From contig JAKQSI010000008.1 of NCBI GenBank assembly GCA_029570205.1, forward strand, positions 10,318 to 74,317: a DNA stretch of 64,000 nt, given 5' to 3'. The notes under the pieces are model-generated. The model ran no database searches. It was given only the letters and a program-made list of their open reading frames with translations, and was not told where the DNA came from. Position 1 is the first letter of the stretch. Every line of letters begins with the position of its first letter. Positions 43,401-53,337 of the stretch are shown piece after piece. The stretch is from Candidatus Omnitrophota bacterium (GTDB taxonomy: Bacteria > Hinthialibacterota > Hinthialibacteria > Hinthialibacterales > JAKPRU01). The translations under genes were made by a program, and so were the position numbers.

Positions 43401-44321
43401 GCGATCTGCAGCGAGCATTTGCTGACATTCCGCTCCGCCTCTGCGGCGTATGTGGATCTCACCCAAAACAGCGGAACGGTCAATATCGGCGGATTCCGTT
43501 CCGGCTGCACATCGAACCTGATTGCAGCAGACGGCGTCCTGAACGCACCGGACTATACCCGCACTTGCACCTGCTCGTACCAGGTCCAAACCTCCCTGGC
43601 ATTGGTCCACACACCATTCGAGATTCCGGAAAATCCCTGGGTGGAACAGTGGAGTTTCAATGCGTATCCCCCGCCGGAACAACCTATGCCGATTAAACGG
43701 GTTGGGATCAATTTCGGCGCACCCGGGAACTATATCGATAACAAGGGAACTCTGTGGCTCGAGTTTCCCAGTGTCGGCGGGCCGTCGCCCGATCCTCCGA
43801 TCTATGTCGATTCCGGCGATCCGAAGATCTTTCGCTATCAACCCTCCTGCCTGGTGAAAGAAACGGAGGAACAGGCTCGTTGGAACTGGGTGGCGGCATC
43901 GGGTTTCGAAGGCGACATGCGGCTCAAGATTCGTCCGTTTGTGCAACCCAAAAAGACAGACGAGGATGAAATCGTTCGCGCCTACCTGAACAATTTCAGC
44001 ACGCGGGATATTCACAAAAGGCCGGAACAGATCCTGGGCGAGTATTCCCAGCCGCAGCCATATTCGGTCACGCTGTTTTTCGCGGAGAAGGACCGGGATC
44101 ACTTCGACAAGCGCGTGTTCGATGTTTATCTTCAAGGCAAGAAAGTCCTGGCCGGATTCAACATCGCAAGAGAGGCTCAGGGACCGATGCGCGTTGTCTG
44201 CAAAACATTCAAGGGGATTGCGGTCAAAGACGATCTTTCTCTGGAACTGGAGGCGACTGAAAAGAACACAACCAAACCGCCGATTCTCTGCGGAATGGAA
44301 ATCGTATGCGAGACGGAATGA
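40416..44321 (+). CDS. Giant exported PQQ-propeller / methyltransferase-like / malectin-like protein
   Basis: 1301 residues with a signal peptide (about 1-29). Residues 30-440 form a PQQ-type beta-propeller (WPMWRYDVGHTGSSPE, AYDAETGEERWRFYTDG, ALDAETGTVKW, AYDRATGEF). Residues ~455-590 insert a class I methyltransferase-like Rossmann fold (LVLGAGTGDLIKDLA, VLEPDSQKVDSLR, VFHVLHPYGGVAW). A second propeller follows (about 600-1090; MDRITGKRIWQRKAL, ALDIRTGKELWSRGED). A C-terminal jelly-roll near 1200-1301 (VTLFFAEKDRDHFDKRVFDV) resembles malectin. SD is GGAGG. It may bind and possibly modify carbohydrate; no activity is shown. Confidence 0.85.
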   Translation: MTGGCALGRFFWISLSLAVLAGVPDIIPAENWPMWRYDVGHTGSSPEQLSENLHIQWILELPTPIPCWPYPSQYKVQFDHTYEPIVMDGLLFVPSMIRDCMTAYDAETGEERWRFYTDGPVRFAPAGWNGNIYFVSDDGCLYCLDAVHGSLEWKFSGGPSNYKVLGNERLISMWPARGGPVIADGIVYFAASIWPFMGTFIHALDAETGTVKWTNSGSGPDYMLQPHTSPAFAGVSPQGILGLTKDKLFIPGGRNRPAAYDRATGEFLYQHGDTKLGGCEVYLSKDWFFNDGQIYQISDGTQIGPSVATILTDESMIGMDESGTIHAWSWEPVWKEYADRRGTPQKRMEFAQQWKAKTPFKKLLIRAGDHLYCGSPGLIAAVRIPENRGSLNASIVWQAEIEGNPWSALAANGKLFVITEEGRIYCFGEKETETKVHSLPQPEESSGTGISAAAQILETTEGYCLVLGAGTGDLIKDLARQSALHIAVLEPDSQKVDSLRHRFDNEGLYGQRIALIPGSILTVPMSPYFACLVVVEDTKAAGVDREHFIERVFHVLHPYGGVAWLPKEKGLENRLRKSADSLPNAEIVIQDSHLLLKRNGALPGSGSWTHQYGDMSNDVCSKDQLVKPPLAPLWFGGPSNVDVLPRHGHGPPEKILNGRLFIQGIQVLSGRDVYTGRVLWRKEIPNLNTFEMYYDKTYNPDPFDRTYNQVHIPGANAYGSNFVLAPDRLYLAMENICMVLDPATGATLNEWTIPLETDLLDFGTPNWGYIGVYEDLLIAGAAPVYITVNGAKEIVKVNHRFGIGSRYLVAMDRITGKRIWQRKALYNFRHNSIVAGNGKLFYIDNLSPQQMDVLKRRGLEAQTEPKIFALDIRTGKELWSRGEDVFGTWLGYSTEYDLLLEAGSQAGDRAKDEIGEGMAALNGSTGELLWRTNEKYLGPCMIHHDRVITQTGGSTQESVYAGAFSLLTGERIMTTHPLTGEKIPWSWVRFKGCNTAICSEHLLTFRSASAAYVDLTQNSGTVNIGGFRSGCTSNLIAADGVLNAPDYTRTCTCSYQVQTSLALVHTPFEIPENPWVEQWSFNAYPPPEQPMPIKRVGINFGAPGNYIDNKGTLWLEFPSVGGPSPDPPIYVDSGDPKIFRYQPSCLVKETEEQARWNWVAASGFEGDMRLKIRPFVQPKKTDEDEIVRAYLNNFSTRDIHKRPEQILGEYSQPQPYSVTLFFAEKDRDHFDKRVFDVYLQGKKVLAGFNIAREAQGPMRVVCKTFKGIAVKDDLSLELEATEKNTTKPPILCGMEIVCETE

Positions 44322-44411
44322 AGGTGCGGATCGTTCTATATTTCGCTTGCCTGGAAGGCTGAATTCGAACATAATCTAAAAAACAGTTCCGTCACGAGAT
44401 AGCGGAACAGA

Positions 44412-45233
44412 ATGAGGTTCAACGAAATGACTCGGTTCCTTATTTTTCTAGTTCTGGCGGGAAGCCTTTCCTGCGTTTGCACGCCTGATTTGATTCAAGC
44501 CCAAAACACCGCCGACAAACAGACAATCCATTTGTTTAACGGGAAAAACCTGGACGGCTTTTACACGTTTCTCAAGGATCGCGGACGCGATAATGATCCG
44601 AAGAAAGTGTTTACCGTGCAGGACGGCGTTCTTCGGATTTCCGGCGAAGAGTGGGGCTCCGTCACAACAAAAAAGGACTATGCCGACTACCATCTGATTG
44701 CCGAATACAAATGGGGTGAGATCGCGTATCCGCCACGTGTGGATAAAGCCCGCGACAGCGGCATTCTGCTGCATTCCGTCGGAGAGGATGGCGCTTTTGC
44801 GGGATATTGGATGTTTTCAATCGAATGCCAGATCATTGAAGGCGGCACAGGAGATCTCCTTGTTGTGGGAGACAAGAGCGACGCTTACGCACTCACCGCC
44901 AATGTCGCCGAGGAAAAAAAGGACGGTTACTATCAGTACCAGAAGGACGGTAAGCCGGTCACGATTCACGACGGACGAATCAACTGGTTTGGACGGGACC
45001 CCGCTTGGCAGGATGTGAAAGGATTTCGCGGCGCAGCGGATGTGGAAAAGCCTGTCGGAGAATGGAACCGTCTGGAGTGCATTGCCAAGGGAGACAAGAT
45101 TACAGTCATCCTTAATGGCGTGACGGTCAACGAGTGTTTCGATGTGAAGCCCAGTAAAGGGAAAATTCAACTCCAGTCCGAAGGAGCCGAAATCTTCTTC
45201 CGAAAGCTGGACCTGATCCCCTTGAAACCTTGA
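44412..45233 (+). CDS. DUF1080 (3-keto-disaccharide hydrolase-like) exported protein
   Basis: 273 residues with a signal peptide ending near IQAQN (about 32). The mature part is a LamG-like jelly-roll typical of DUF1080: HLFNGKNLDGFYTFL at its start, WGEIAYPPRVDKARDSGILLH in the middle, an EWNRLECIAKGDKITVILNG block, and GKIQLQSEGAEIFFRKLDLIPL at the end. Members of this family cleave 3-keto-glycosides produced by Gfo/Idh enzymes. It follows the giant propeller gene by 90 bases and shares strand with the Tat protein and the oxidoreductase. Confidence 0.9.
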   Translation: MRFNEMTRFLIFLVLAGSLSCVCTPDLIQAQNTADKQTIHLFNGKNLDGFYTFLKDRGRDNDPKKVFTVQDGVLRISGEEWGSVTTKKDYADYHLIAEYKWGEIAYPPRVDKARDSGILLHSVGEDGAFAGYWMFSIECQIIEGGTGDLLVVGDKSDAYALTANVAEEKKDGYYQYQKDGKPVTIHDGRINWFGRDPAWQDVKGFRGAADVEKPVGEWNRLECIAKGDKITVILNGVTVNECFDVKPSKGKIQLQSEGAEIFFRKLDLIPLKP

Positions 45234-45359
45234 TGAGGTTGCGCCGATAACCGGGGCGAAAATCCGAAAAAGACCATGCTGCCGTCGGCTTCTTTGTGAC
45301 TCCACCGCATCTGGATTACGGGGTTCCGGGCCTGCTCATCCTTATATCAGGCGCCGTTT

Positions 45360-46352
45360 TTAACTGTCTGTGTCGATGTCTCCCATCATGAATTCGGGGT
45401 ATCGCTCACCGGCGGCTGCGCCTCGCGGGCAGGCGGCATCGATGGCCTGAAGTTCTTCGGGGGTCAGCCGGATATCCGCCGCTGCTGCGTTCTCTTCCAG
45501 GTAACGAACCCGCCGTGTTCCCGGAATCGGCACGATACTTTCATCCTGAGCCAGAAGCCACGCCAGCGCCAGCTGAGCGGGAGTACATCCCCTCTGTGCA
45601 GCGATTTGCTCAAGTTTTTCAAGTAATCTGAGATTCTGCTGAAGGTTCTCCCCTTTAAATCGTGGCGCGACACGCCGGAAATCTTCCTCTGCCAGTTGAC
45701 TGACCGACCGGATTCGCCCTGTCAGGAACCCCCGACCCAGTGGGCTGTAAGGAACAAATCCCACGCCGAGCTCCTTGCAGGCGGGCAGAACATGCGCCTC
45801 CACATCACGGGTCCAAACCGAATATTCGGTCTGAACCGCCGTGATCGGGTAAACCGCGTGAGCGCGGCGCAGATTTTTTGTGGAAACTTCCGACAATCCC
45901 AACATCCTGACTTTGCCCTGTTTCACCAGCTCGGCCATCGCGCCTACTGTTTCCTCAATGGGCAATTCCTTGTCAACTCGGTGCTGATAATACAGGTCGA
46001 TGGTCTCGATACCCAGCCGCCGCAGGCTGGCCTCGCACGCTTGATACACATATTCCGGGCGCCCGCAGACTCCTTTGAATGCGCCGTCGGGTGTGCGCAC
46101 CGATGCGAATTTTGTCGCGATCACAATTCGGTCGCGCACATCTTTCAGGACCTCACCGATGAATCGCTCGTTATGACCGACACCGTACATATCCGCCGTG
46201 TCGAAAAAGGTAATTCCCAAATCCAGCGCCCGGCGCAGGGTGGCACGGGCTTCCTGTTCATCCGTCGGGCCATAAAACTCGGACATCCCCATACAGCCAA
46301 GCCCGATTGCGGACACCGCCAATTTTTCCGGACCAAGATATCGTGTGTGCAT
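45360..46352 (-). CDS. Aldo/keto reductase
   Basis: 330 residues, (beta/alpha)8 NADPH-dependent reductase of carbonyls. The catalytic tetrad is visible as D51 and Y56 (FFDTADMYG), K81 (IATKF) and H124 (YYQHRVD). [14 protein letters not shown] and [13 protein letters not shown] are typical of the AKR13-like branch, and [15 protein letters not shown] binds cofactor near the C-terminus. The ATG at 46352 is supported by AAGGAAGG; the frame extends upstream only through repeat sequence. It is the only gene between the DUF1080 gene and the FG-GAP/DUF4091 gene on this strand. Confidence 0.93.
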   Translation of the reverse strand: MHTRYLGPEKLAVSAIGLGCMGMSEFYGPTDEQEARATLRRALDLGITFFDTADMYGVGHNERFIGEVLKDVRDRIVIATKFASVRTPDGAFKGVCGRPEYVYQACEASLRRLGIETIDLYYQHRVDKELPIEETVGAMAELVKQGKVRMLGLSEVSTKNLRRAHAVYPITAVQTEYSVWTRDVEAHVLPACKELGVGFVPYSPLGRGFLTGRIRSVSQLAEEDFRRVAPRFKGENLQQNLRLLEKLEQIAAQRGCTPAQLALAWLLAQDESIVPIPGTRRVRYLEENAAAADIRLTPEELQAIDAACPRGAAAGERYPEFMMGDIDTDS

Positions 46353-46543
46353 CAGGTTCCCTTCCTTCCTGTGATTGATGGTGGATATCTCTCTATAGTG
46401 GATCAGGGATCGACCCGTTTGTAAATACCGGTTCTGAACTCCACAGGTTGAAAACCTGTGCCGGTCTCCGTACCTTCTTCTCCCTCTCCCGCCGGGAGAA
46501 GGCCGGGGTAAGGGGCCGGGGAACACCGGCATCTTGCCGGTGA
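46353..46543. repeat. Short intergenic repeats
   Basis: Non-coding hairpins: ACAGGTTGAAAACCTGT (about 46442-46458), CTCCCGCCGGGAG (about 46487-46499) and CACCGGCATCTTGCCGGTG (about 46525-46543). Similar motifs occur at 10985-11000 and 58268-58285. Confidence 0.6.
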
Positions 46544-49500
46544 CTACCGCAACGGCAAGCACGCATTCAGCACTTCCTTCCGATACCGATTGAGCGTGTC
46601 GGTAGCCTCGTTGTAAAGCGGCACACCGTCGGTATCGGTCGAAACCCGTCGCCCGACATCGCACAGAATCTTGGTAATCGTGTCGGCGCGCTCCAGTACC
46701 GCTTGCGCCTTGTCTATTTTCTCCTTCGCAACACCCTTTTCTTTCGCCGACAGGATCATTTCCCGGAGTAGGTAGAGATATTCGTAATCCTCTGCCCCCT
46801 CCCGACAGGCCTCCCAACGTTTACTGGTAACAACACCTTCTCCGTCGTACACGGTGGGGTAATAATTCGCGCTTGGGTTGGGGCCGAGCCAGAGATCATG
46901 CGGGTGCGATGAGTAAACCCAGTGACCGCAGCCGGTAAACCCCCGGCTCCAGGATTCCCAGGGCCGCCAGCGGTAAATGCCCAAAGTAGAGAGTGTCCGT
47001 GAATAACCTGCCGCATCATAGAACCAGACTTCCTTGCCGTATTTCTTAAACAGAGGAATCAAATCCTCACCGGAGCGTTCGATCAACTCGGCGGAAGGGC
47101 ACCAGATGTCGATATATGGAGCAAGGTTTTCAATTAGATCCACGGTCGAGCCGGTTGTCGGATCAGTATAAATTAAAATGTTCGGGTCTGCTTTTCGAGT
47201 AGCTTTTGCGACCGTGATCAGTTGATCGACTACATTGCTTCCCTGAAGGTTCGGTTCATCGTAGGGATACAGGGCGAACTGATCGTACCGCACGCCGAGT
47301 TCCTTCAGATGTTTTACCCATTGTTTCAGATAGGTTTCATAACCGCGTTCCCAACCCGCCGACAGAAATTCGGGACCCCGGACGGCATTCTGTGCGCTTG
47401 AGAAAAGGAAAAAACTGCCCGGTGATTCCGCTCGGTATGCACAAACAAATTCGTCGTGCTGCGAGTAGTCGATCTCACCCATCAGGTTCCCGTCGGCATC
47501 GAATGTCGCACCGGGACACGGAGCTAGAAATACGGTGTTTGCATGGGCGAGGAGATCCTTCCGAACAGCCTCTTCCATACCCGTAAAGTGATGCGTGATG
47601 TATGACCAGGTACAGAATCGTAAGGGCCGGGGACGCGGCAGGGACAAATCAACTACCTCGACCGAAACCGGGATTTCCATTTCAGAGGAATCGGGTTCCA
47701 ATGTCATAAGGCGCAGCGTGCCCTGATAGATCCCGGCCTTGGCATCTGTGGGAAGGAGGTTGATCCAGAGTTGGGCGGACTCCCATGGCGCAATCGTGAG
47801 TAAACGGCCCTGGTCCAACATCGGAAGGGCATCGGCGATTTCTTCCCGCCGGTAAGTGGGGCCGGTTACCGCACGGTGGAACTCAAGAAACTTCCTGCCG
47901 CTAATGACGTCTTTCTCCGCCGATGTCCAATCCTTTGGAACGACACGAACCTCCAGCGTTCGTCCGGAAACATTCGTCAAATTCACAATAGCCGGTTCGT
48001 ACTCGTTTTTGCAGACGGTCCATTCGATCTTTTCGACAAGCGTTCCCGGTGCGGGAATGCTCTTGGACTGATGAAAATACGCCCAGGGACTTGCGGTCCA
48101 CGCGATAAAAGTACATTTTGCGCCGTCGGCGTTCGAGACTTGAACAATTTGACGGAATCGTTCGGCAGCCAGGCGGGTTTCGGTCAACAAGGTAATCTTC
48201 TCTTCATCTTTACCGGAAAATTGCGAGGCGCTCGTAAGGTCAAACTGCAACCGGTGCAGTTGTTTTTGGCAGGCAGATTGAACGGTCGGATTGACATCTT
48301 TCCAGTTAGAGATAATCGCACCGGTTTCCTCAAGGACTTGACTGATATAGCGCACATCCGTTTCGATGGGCGTGAACTCTACTTCTTGTATATAACAGGC
48401 CCGAATCGCGTATTCCTTTCCCGGAACACTCTTACTGCAATCGAGCAATGCATCCTGGATTTGGTAAGTACCTTTATCATGGATGTCGAAATCCATGCGG
48501 AGCGAGTCGGAACCGCGTTCCGTGTGCTTAACCGAGATGAATAGAAAACCGTTCGGTGCAGAGATCCAAGTGAAAAGTGCATGTCTTCCTTGCGACTCAA
48601 CTGAAATTTTTCGTCGCCACGTGTTGGGACCGGTGAAAAGGTCATAAGATCCCTCAAGTGAGGATGTTTTCATACCTCGATTGACCGGTCCGAACATATT
48701 CCAGGGGGGCAGGGGTCTATAAGCAACCTGATGCTTCCCCCGGCAGGTGTTGGCGGGATTGGCGGCGACACTGTCCCAGAGAATCTCGTTTGGCCGGTAT
48801 GGAACACCCAGAGAAATACAGCACAATTCCCCCGGCCCGCCCGTGGATGGACGCTGGGAAATCACCAGGTCTGATGTGCCGTCCCCGTCGATATCGCCCG
48901 CGCAAGGTGTGATGGAGGCCTTTGTGCCGGGGAAATCCTGCTGCCATAAAACAGAACCATCGGGATTCAGCGCAGTAAGTGTATCCTGACCGGCCGTGAA
49001 CAGGAGAATCTCCGTTCCGGGATCATCGTCCAGATTCGCGAGAATGGGAGCAGCCAGAAATGGGCCACTTGAGAGCATATCGAATTGCCAGAGTAGACCG
49101 CTCTCTCCCGAATCCCCGGTCGCACCATAGGCAAACAGGTTACCGGACTTATTCGCCGCCAGAACGATCTCGCGCCCATCGCCATCCAAATCCCCGACAG
49201 CAATAGCATCGTTGATATGCTGGTAAGTCTGAAACATATCGAGGATTTTGGCGGTCTCCAGGTCGATACGAATCAAATGGTTCAACCCGCCCCCAACAAA
49301 AAGATCCGCTTTTCCTTTACCGAACAGATCCGCAAGAACCGGAGTGGAGTTGGGGAAAAGATCCTGGGGGACATGGATATCCCAGAGCCAGTTTCCCTTG
49401 CTGTCCAGCGCATAGATATCGCGTTCATGAGAGGTGATAACGATCTCCAGGCCGGGATTTTCATACAAGTCTGCGATGAGAGGGGTACCCAGTTCGCCGA

Positions 49501-50038
49501 CTTCGCCCTGGAACCGCCAGAGCAGTTTGCCGTCATAAGCGAGGCAGGAGACATTGCCGGCCCGGTCGGCGACAACGACCTCCGATTTACCGTCTCCGTC
49601 AAGATCCGCCGCAGCAGGATTTCCCCATCCGGTGATCCCGGTGGGGAGTTTGACCTTCCACAGGATCTCGCCTTTCGGTGATGCGCATACAAGATTGCCG
49701 ACACAATCCACGGCGATGATTTCCTGGTGGCTGCCGTCACTGTCGAGGTCGCAGACCGCCGGACCTGCTGTAACCGGCGGTTGGAGCGGAAGTTCCCATG
49801 CCGTTGTGCCGTCGGGATTGATAAAAACCAGCCCGATATTCGTTCGTGCCACCGCGATGCCGATCACCTTTCCGGTAGCGGTGTCACATACAAGATTGGG
49901 AGCGGAATATCCCTCATCCGCTGTCAGTTTCCACAGGCTTTTTAACTGTGCCTGCGCTGAAAAAGCGCTATAAGGAAGGATCAGAAACATGAGAAGAAAA
50001 GTCACAGAGCGTCCGCTGGTAGAACGAAGAACAGACAT
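46544..50038 (-). CDS. Large exported FG-GAP propeller / DUF4091 (GH123-like) protein
   Basis: 1164 residues from the ATG at 50038 (GCGAGG upstream; signal peptide ...[19 protein letters not shown]). Residues ~35-450 form a propeller with DxDxDGxxE loops ([43 protein letters not shown]), likely calcium-binding. A middle beta-rich part follows. The C-terminal third shows DUF4091/GH123-like features: [10 protein letters not shown] and the [17 protein letters not shown] block. It probably binds and cleaves a glycan outside the cytoplasm; the substrate is unknown. A glycosyltransferase gene lies upstream. Confidence 0.82.
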   Translation of the reverse strand: MSVLRSTSGRSVTFLLMFLILPYSAFSAQAQLKSLWKLTADEGYSAPNLVCDTATGKVIGIAVARTNIGLVFINPDGTTAWELPLQPPVTAGPAVCDLDSDGSHQEIIAVDCVGNLVCASPKGEILWKVKLPTGITGWGNPAAADLDGDGKSEVVVADRAGNVSCLAYDGKLLWRFQGEVGELGTPLIADLYENPGLEIVITSHERDIYALDSKGNWLWDIHVPQDLFPNSTPVLADLFGKGKADLFVGGGLNHLIRIDLETAKILDMFQTYQHINDAIAVGDLDGDGREIVLAANKSGNLFAYGATGDSGESGLLWQFDMLSSGPFLAAPILANLDDDPGTEILLFTAGQDTLTALNPDGSVLWQQDFPGTKASITPCAGDIDGDGTSDLVISQRPSTGGPGELCCISLGVPYRPNEILWDSVAANPANTCRGKHQVAYRPLPPWNMFGPVNRGMKTSSLEGSYDLFTGPNTWRRKISVESQGRHALFTWISAPNGFLFISVKHTERGSDSLRMDFDIHDKGTYQIQDALLDCSKSVPGKEYAIRACYIQEVEFTPIETDVRYISQVLEETGAIISNWKDVNPTVQSACQKQLHRLQFDLTSASQFSGKDEEKITLLTETRLAAERFRQIVQVSNADGAKCTFIAWTASPWAYFHQSKSIPAPGTLVEKIEWTVCKNEYEPAIVNLTNVSGRTLEVRVVPKDWTSAEKDVISGRKFLEFHRAVTGPTYRREEIADALPMLDQGRLLTIAPWESAQLWINLLPTDAKAGIYQGTLRLMTLEPDSSEMEIPVSVEVVDLSLPRPRPLRFCTWSYITHHFTGMEEAVRKDLLAHANTVFLAPCPGATFDADGNLMGEIDYSQHDEFVCAYRAESPGSFFLFSSAQNAVRGPEFLSAGWERGYETYLKQWVKHLKELGVRYDQFALYPYDEPNLQGSNVVDQLITVAKATRKADPNILIYTDPTTGSTVDLIENLAPYIDIWCPSAELIERSGEDLIPLFKKYGKEVWFYDAAGYSRTLSTLGIYRWRPWESWSRGFTGCGHWVYSSHPHDLWLGPNPSANYYPTVYDGEGVVTSKRWEACREGAEDYEYLYLLREMILSAKEKGVAKEKIDKAQAVLERADTITKILCDVGRRVSTDTDGVPLYNEATDTLNRYRKEVLNACLPLR

Positions 50039-50099
50039 GTCAAGAAACCTCGCTGAAGGATGAATTGTCCGCAAGGCTAACATATCCATGAGGATTTCG

Positions 50100-50906
50100 T
50101 CAGGCAGAGTCTTTGTGTTCTTTCGAGGGCGGTTTTGCGGGGCGGGTTCCATCCAGGATTTCGTGGAGATACAGGTAACGCATGAAGACAGAAAACATGG
50201 AAAACATCGCGATCATGAATCCCTGTTTACCGTCGAGAAACCCGCGCTTGAGAATATACGCGCGAAAGAAACGCCAGAGCGGTCGCAGGGAAAGGTTGAA
50301 GAAAGTCGGGCGCTCCCCGCGTTCGTGTGCATTATAGGCCGACCACAGCGCGTAACGGTTAAATCTTTCCATCCACACATCCAGATTCTCAAAGGTGTAA
50401 TGCAGCAAAGGACGTTTGAAATGGCCAACAGGACCATCCACAATGACTCTCGAATGGATCTGGCGAATCTCAAGCCGACTTTTGCTTTTGAGAAATAAAC
50501 GGATGGGGCAATCGTTCTGCCAGCCGGAATACCGGATCCATCTTCCGAAAAATTGGCTTTGGCGGCGGATGGTATATCCGGCAAATCGGGGTTGTTTCAT
50601 TTCCTCCAGGATTTCATCGCGGAGCTCTGGAGGGCAGATTTCATCGCTGTCCCAGATCAGGACCCATGGATGTTGAGTATGGCCGATAGCCCAATCATTC
50701 TGAGCATAGTTGCTTTCATAAGGATGTTGTAAAACCCGGCAGCCGAGTTCCCGGCAGATTTCAACTGTCCGATCTGTGCTGAATGAATCCACAACCAGAA
50801 CTTCATCCGCCCAGGAGACACTTTCGATACAGGTGCGGATTTTACCCTCGTTGTTCCAGGTGGTCACAATGACAGAGATCAGGTTGCTTTCAGGTTGCAT
50901 AAGCAA
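50100..50906 (-). CDS. Family 2 glycosyltransferase (WaaE/KdtX-like)
   Basis: 268 residues of the GT-A fold. SVIVTTWNNEGKI at the start, VVDSFSTDRTVEI (39-50) and the metal-binding DSDE (86-89) are the GT2 hallmarks, and the C-terminal NLSLRPLWRFFRAYILKRGFLDGKQGF stretch matches the LPS core beta-glucosyltransferase group (WaaE/KdtX). It would add a sugar to lipid A core or a related glycolipid at the inner membrane. It lies between the Rpn nuclease gene and the large exported protein on the same strand. Confidence 0.88.
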   Translation of the reverse strand: MLMQPESNLISVIVTTWNNEGKIRTCIESVSWADEVLVVDSFSTDRTVEICRELGCRVLQHPYESNYAQNDWAIGHTQHPWVLIWDSDEICPPELRDEILEEMKQPRFAGYTIRRQSQFFGRWIRYSGWQNDCPIRLFLKSKSRLEIRQIHSRVIVDGPVGHFKRPLLHYTFENLDVWMERFNRYALWSAYNAHERGERPTFFNLSLRPLWRFFRAYILKRGFLDGKQGFMIAMFSMFSVFMRYLYLHEILDGTRPAKPPSKEHKDSA

Positions 50907-50966
50907 TCTACCCTCTGGCCTTCCCGATAAGAGCCGCTATCTGGAGAAAGTTGTTATGAAAGTCAA

Positions 50967-51947
50967 CTACAGCCGCGATTCTATTTCGTCCAGGCTTTTC
51001 GCTTTGCGCAAAGTCTCCTTGATTTGCCCCAATCTCTCAATGGAGTCGATCCGGTCCACACGCGGAACCAGGGACAGCCCCGCATCTCCGAACTTCAGCT
51101 CCAGCGCCAGCCGAATTCCCTCGCGAAGCCCTTCCACACGGCCAAGTTCTAACCCCTTCTCTATTCCCTTCTCCATCCCTTCGTTTCGAATTCGTTCAAA
51201 TATCGTCGGCATGAGCGTATCTCCTGTTTCGGGTAATGCTTTTCTTACACCCTCACGCATCTGTTCTTCATTGATCTTCTCTGTCGCGTACCCCACATGT
51301 TCTAATACGGTTTGCAGGAAATCCAGAATATCCCGTTCTTTCGCCAGTTCCGCAAACAGACTGCCGATCCGCACAAACCGCTCCCCGAAATCCTCCTCAT
51401 AAATATGCTTCATCAACAGCAAAATAATCCGCGACAAAACCCGCCCCCGAATCTCCTCCTCACTATACCGCGACAAATCATACAGGCAATACTCGAATGA
51501 TGGTATGAACTTTGAAAGTCCTTCCGCCCTTGGGAACAGTGCGGCAAAATTTGTTTTCCCATACCATCGTTTCTTACCATGATAGAACACAATCGGAACG
51601 ATAGGCGGAAATCGACGGAACCCCTTTTCCTCGCGCGACCGTTCCCAGATTCGGACCATATATCGCAGCAGATCGAATACCACATAAGGTTCCGGATGGC
51701 TCTTGTGTTCAAAAAGAATATAAACAAAAGCCTCCTCTCCTGTTCGAAGTCGCGCCTTGTAAACCAGGTCCGAGATATATTTCCGCAGCTCGGCATTCAC
51801 AAACGAGTCGCCCGTACATTCGAGACTCCCCGGCATCAGGTGAGCGGCAATTTCCGGAAGATTGTTGAAAAGGATGTCCTCGACTGTCTCCCGGTCGGAG
51901 AACACCTTCCTGAAAAAACTATCGTGCGGCTGGATTGGCTCGGTCAT
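50967..51947 (-). CDS. Rpn family recombination-promoting nuclease (PD-(D/E)XK, YhgA-like)
   Basis: 326 residues. HDSFFRKVFSDRETVEDIL at the start, the DLVYKARLRTG and VYILFEHKSHPEP core (D...ExK-like nuclease residues), PIVFYHG and the C-terminal repetitive GMEKGIEKGLELGRVEGLREG helix are characteristic of Rpn/PF04754 proteins. These are mobile DNA endonucleases with variable C-termini, often scattered in genomes. Its ATG overlaps the miaB stop codon as ATGA, so it is translated as part of the valS-miaB series, an unusual home for such a gene. Confidence 0.88.
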   Translation of the reverse strand: MTEPIQPHDSFFRKVFSDRETVEDILFNNLPEIAAHLMPGSLECTGDSFVNAELRKYISDLVYKARLRTGEEAFVYILFEHKSHPEPYVVFDLLRYMVRIWERSREEKGFRRFPPIVPIVFYHGKKRWYGKTNFAALFPRAEGLSKFIPSFEYCLYDLSRYSEEEIRGRVLSRIILLLMKHIYEEDFGERFVRIGSLFAELAKERDILDFLQTVLEHVGYATEKINEEQMREGVRKALPETGDTLMPTIFERIRNEGMEKGIEKGLELGRVEGLREGIRLALELKFGDAGLSLVPRVDRIDSIERLGQIKETLRKAKSLDEIESRL

Positions 51948-53290
51948 CGTAACAAATAGGATACAACATCCCCGAACAGGGTATAGGAGGTTATTTGCGT
52001 GATCCGAACACAGAGAATGTCGCCCGGCTGGGCATCGGGAGAGACCCCCGACACCTTGACAGTCTTGCCTTGGCGCGATCGGCCATCCCAGCCGCAATGC
52101 CTTCGCTTGTCGGCGGATGGCTGGTCCAGCATCACTTCCAGCGTTTCTCCGAGTAACCGTTGATTGATTTCCCGGCTGGTTTGATGTTGGAGTTCGATCA
52201 CCCGGGCCAGTCGGCGGGCCTTGGTTTCCTCGTCAAGATGCTCCGGCAATGTGGCGGCATAAGTGCCGGGTCGAATCGAGTATTTGAACATGAACGCGCT
52301 GTCCCAGCGGATTCGCTGCATAAGATCCACAGTCTCCTCAAAATCGCTCTCGGTCTCTCCAGGGAAACCGACGATCAGGTCCGTGGAAATCGCCGGTCGA
52401 TGCGCAGCGGAAACGCCGCCGAAAATATCCCGCAGCCGGTCGATGATTCGCAGGTAATCCTCTCGCGTATGGTTCCGACGCATGGCTGAGAGGATTCGAT
52501 TGGAGCCGCTCTGGACCGGCAGATGAAATTGTTCACAGACTTTCTCTAAATCGCGTAACGCAAACAGCAACCTCTCATTCGTATCCGCCGGATGAGAGGT
52601 GGTAAACCGGATTCGCCGAAGCCCCTCGATAGCATTCACTTTCTCCAGCAGATCCACGAAACCCTTATCGTCATATCGGTAGGAGTTCACGGTTTGCCCC
52701 AATAGAGTCACCTCCCGATAGCCGCGATCCACAAGTCGACGGATTTCATCCAGCACATGCTGTGGAGATCGGGACCGTTCCGGGCCACGTGTTTCCGGCA
52801 CTACACAATAAGAGCATCGCCGGTTACAACCCTTCATAATCGTGACAAAGCACGGATATGAAATCGGGCCGTCGCTCGGCACAAAGTCCGCCCTGTCCTC
52901 AATATCCAGCATGGAAAGTTCGACAATCGGCCGCTCGTGATTCTCCAGGCGGTCCAGCAAGTGAGGAAGCCTGCTCAATGCCGCCGGACCGAGAACCAGG
53001 TCAATATAGTCTCTCTCCTTCAACAGATTCTCGCCGTGCTTCTGAGCCATGCAACCACAAACCGCGATATACCGGATGATCCCTCTGCTTTTGAGTGTTT
53101 TCAAATGCCCCAATTGCCCCAGAACACGGGTCTCCGCCCCACGTCGCACGGAGCATGTGTTGATCAAAGCAATATCCGCTTCCTGGACCGTCGAGACCGT
53201 CTCATGCCCATAAGCGCGCAGAATCCCCGCTATCGACTCGGAGTCGTATACATTCATCTGACAACCATACGTTTGGAGATGGAATTTCAT
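51944..53290 (-). CDS. miaB: tRNA-2-methylthio-N6-dimethylallyladenosine synthase MiaB
   Basis: A radical-SAM methylthiotransferase acting on A37 of tRNAs. The N-terminal UPF0004 domain carries cluster ligands C10, C46 and one of C78/C80; the radical SAM motif is CNRRCSYC (C155, C159, C162); SHPAD, QFHLPVQSGS and VGFPGET follow, and a TRAM domain lies at the C-terminus (GETLEVMLDQPSADKRRHCGWDGRS). About 448 residues, normal length. The ATG at 53290 (MKFHLQTYGCQMN) is preferred over the TTG at 53314, although no ribosome site is clear. Confidence 0.96.
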   Translation of the reverse strand: MKFHLQTYGCQMNVYDSESIAGILRAYGHETVSTVQEADIALINTCSVRRGAETRVLGQLGHLKTLKSRGIIRYIAVCGCMAQKHGENLLKERDYIDLVLGPAALSRLPHLLDRLENHERPIVELSMLDIEDRADFVPSDGPISYPCFVTIMKGCNRRCSYCVVPETRGPERSRSPQHVLDEIRRLVDRGYREVTLLGQTVNSYRYDDKGFVDLLEKVNAIEGLRRIRFTTSHPADTNERLLFALRDLEKVCEQFHLPVQSGSNRILSAMRRNHTREDYLRIIDRLRDIFGGVSAAHRPAISTDLIVGFPGETESDFEETVDLMQRIRWDSAFMFKYSIRPGTYAATLPEHLDEETKARRLARVIELQHQTSREINQRLLGETLEVMLDQPSADKRRHCGWDGRSRQGKTVKVSGVSPDAQPGDILCVRITQITSYTLFGDVVSYLLR

Positions 53291-53337
53291 GGTGTGCCGG
53301 GTTTTCCAACACAAGGATCAGACAGAATGCGAAAAGA

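Noticed and set aside
45360-46817. Longer aldo/keto reductase frame starting at 46817
   Set aside because: The extension covers repeats and overlaps the large exported protein; a good ribosome site supports 46352.
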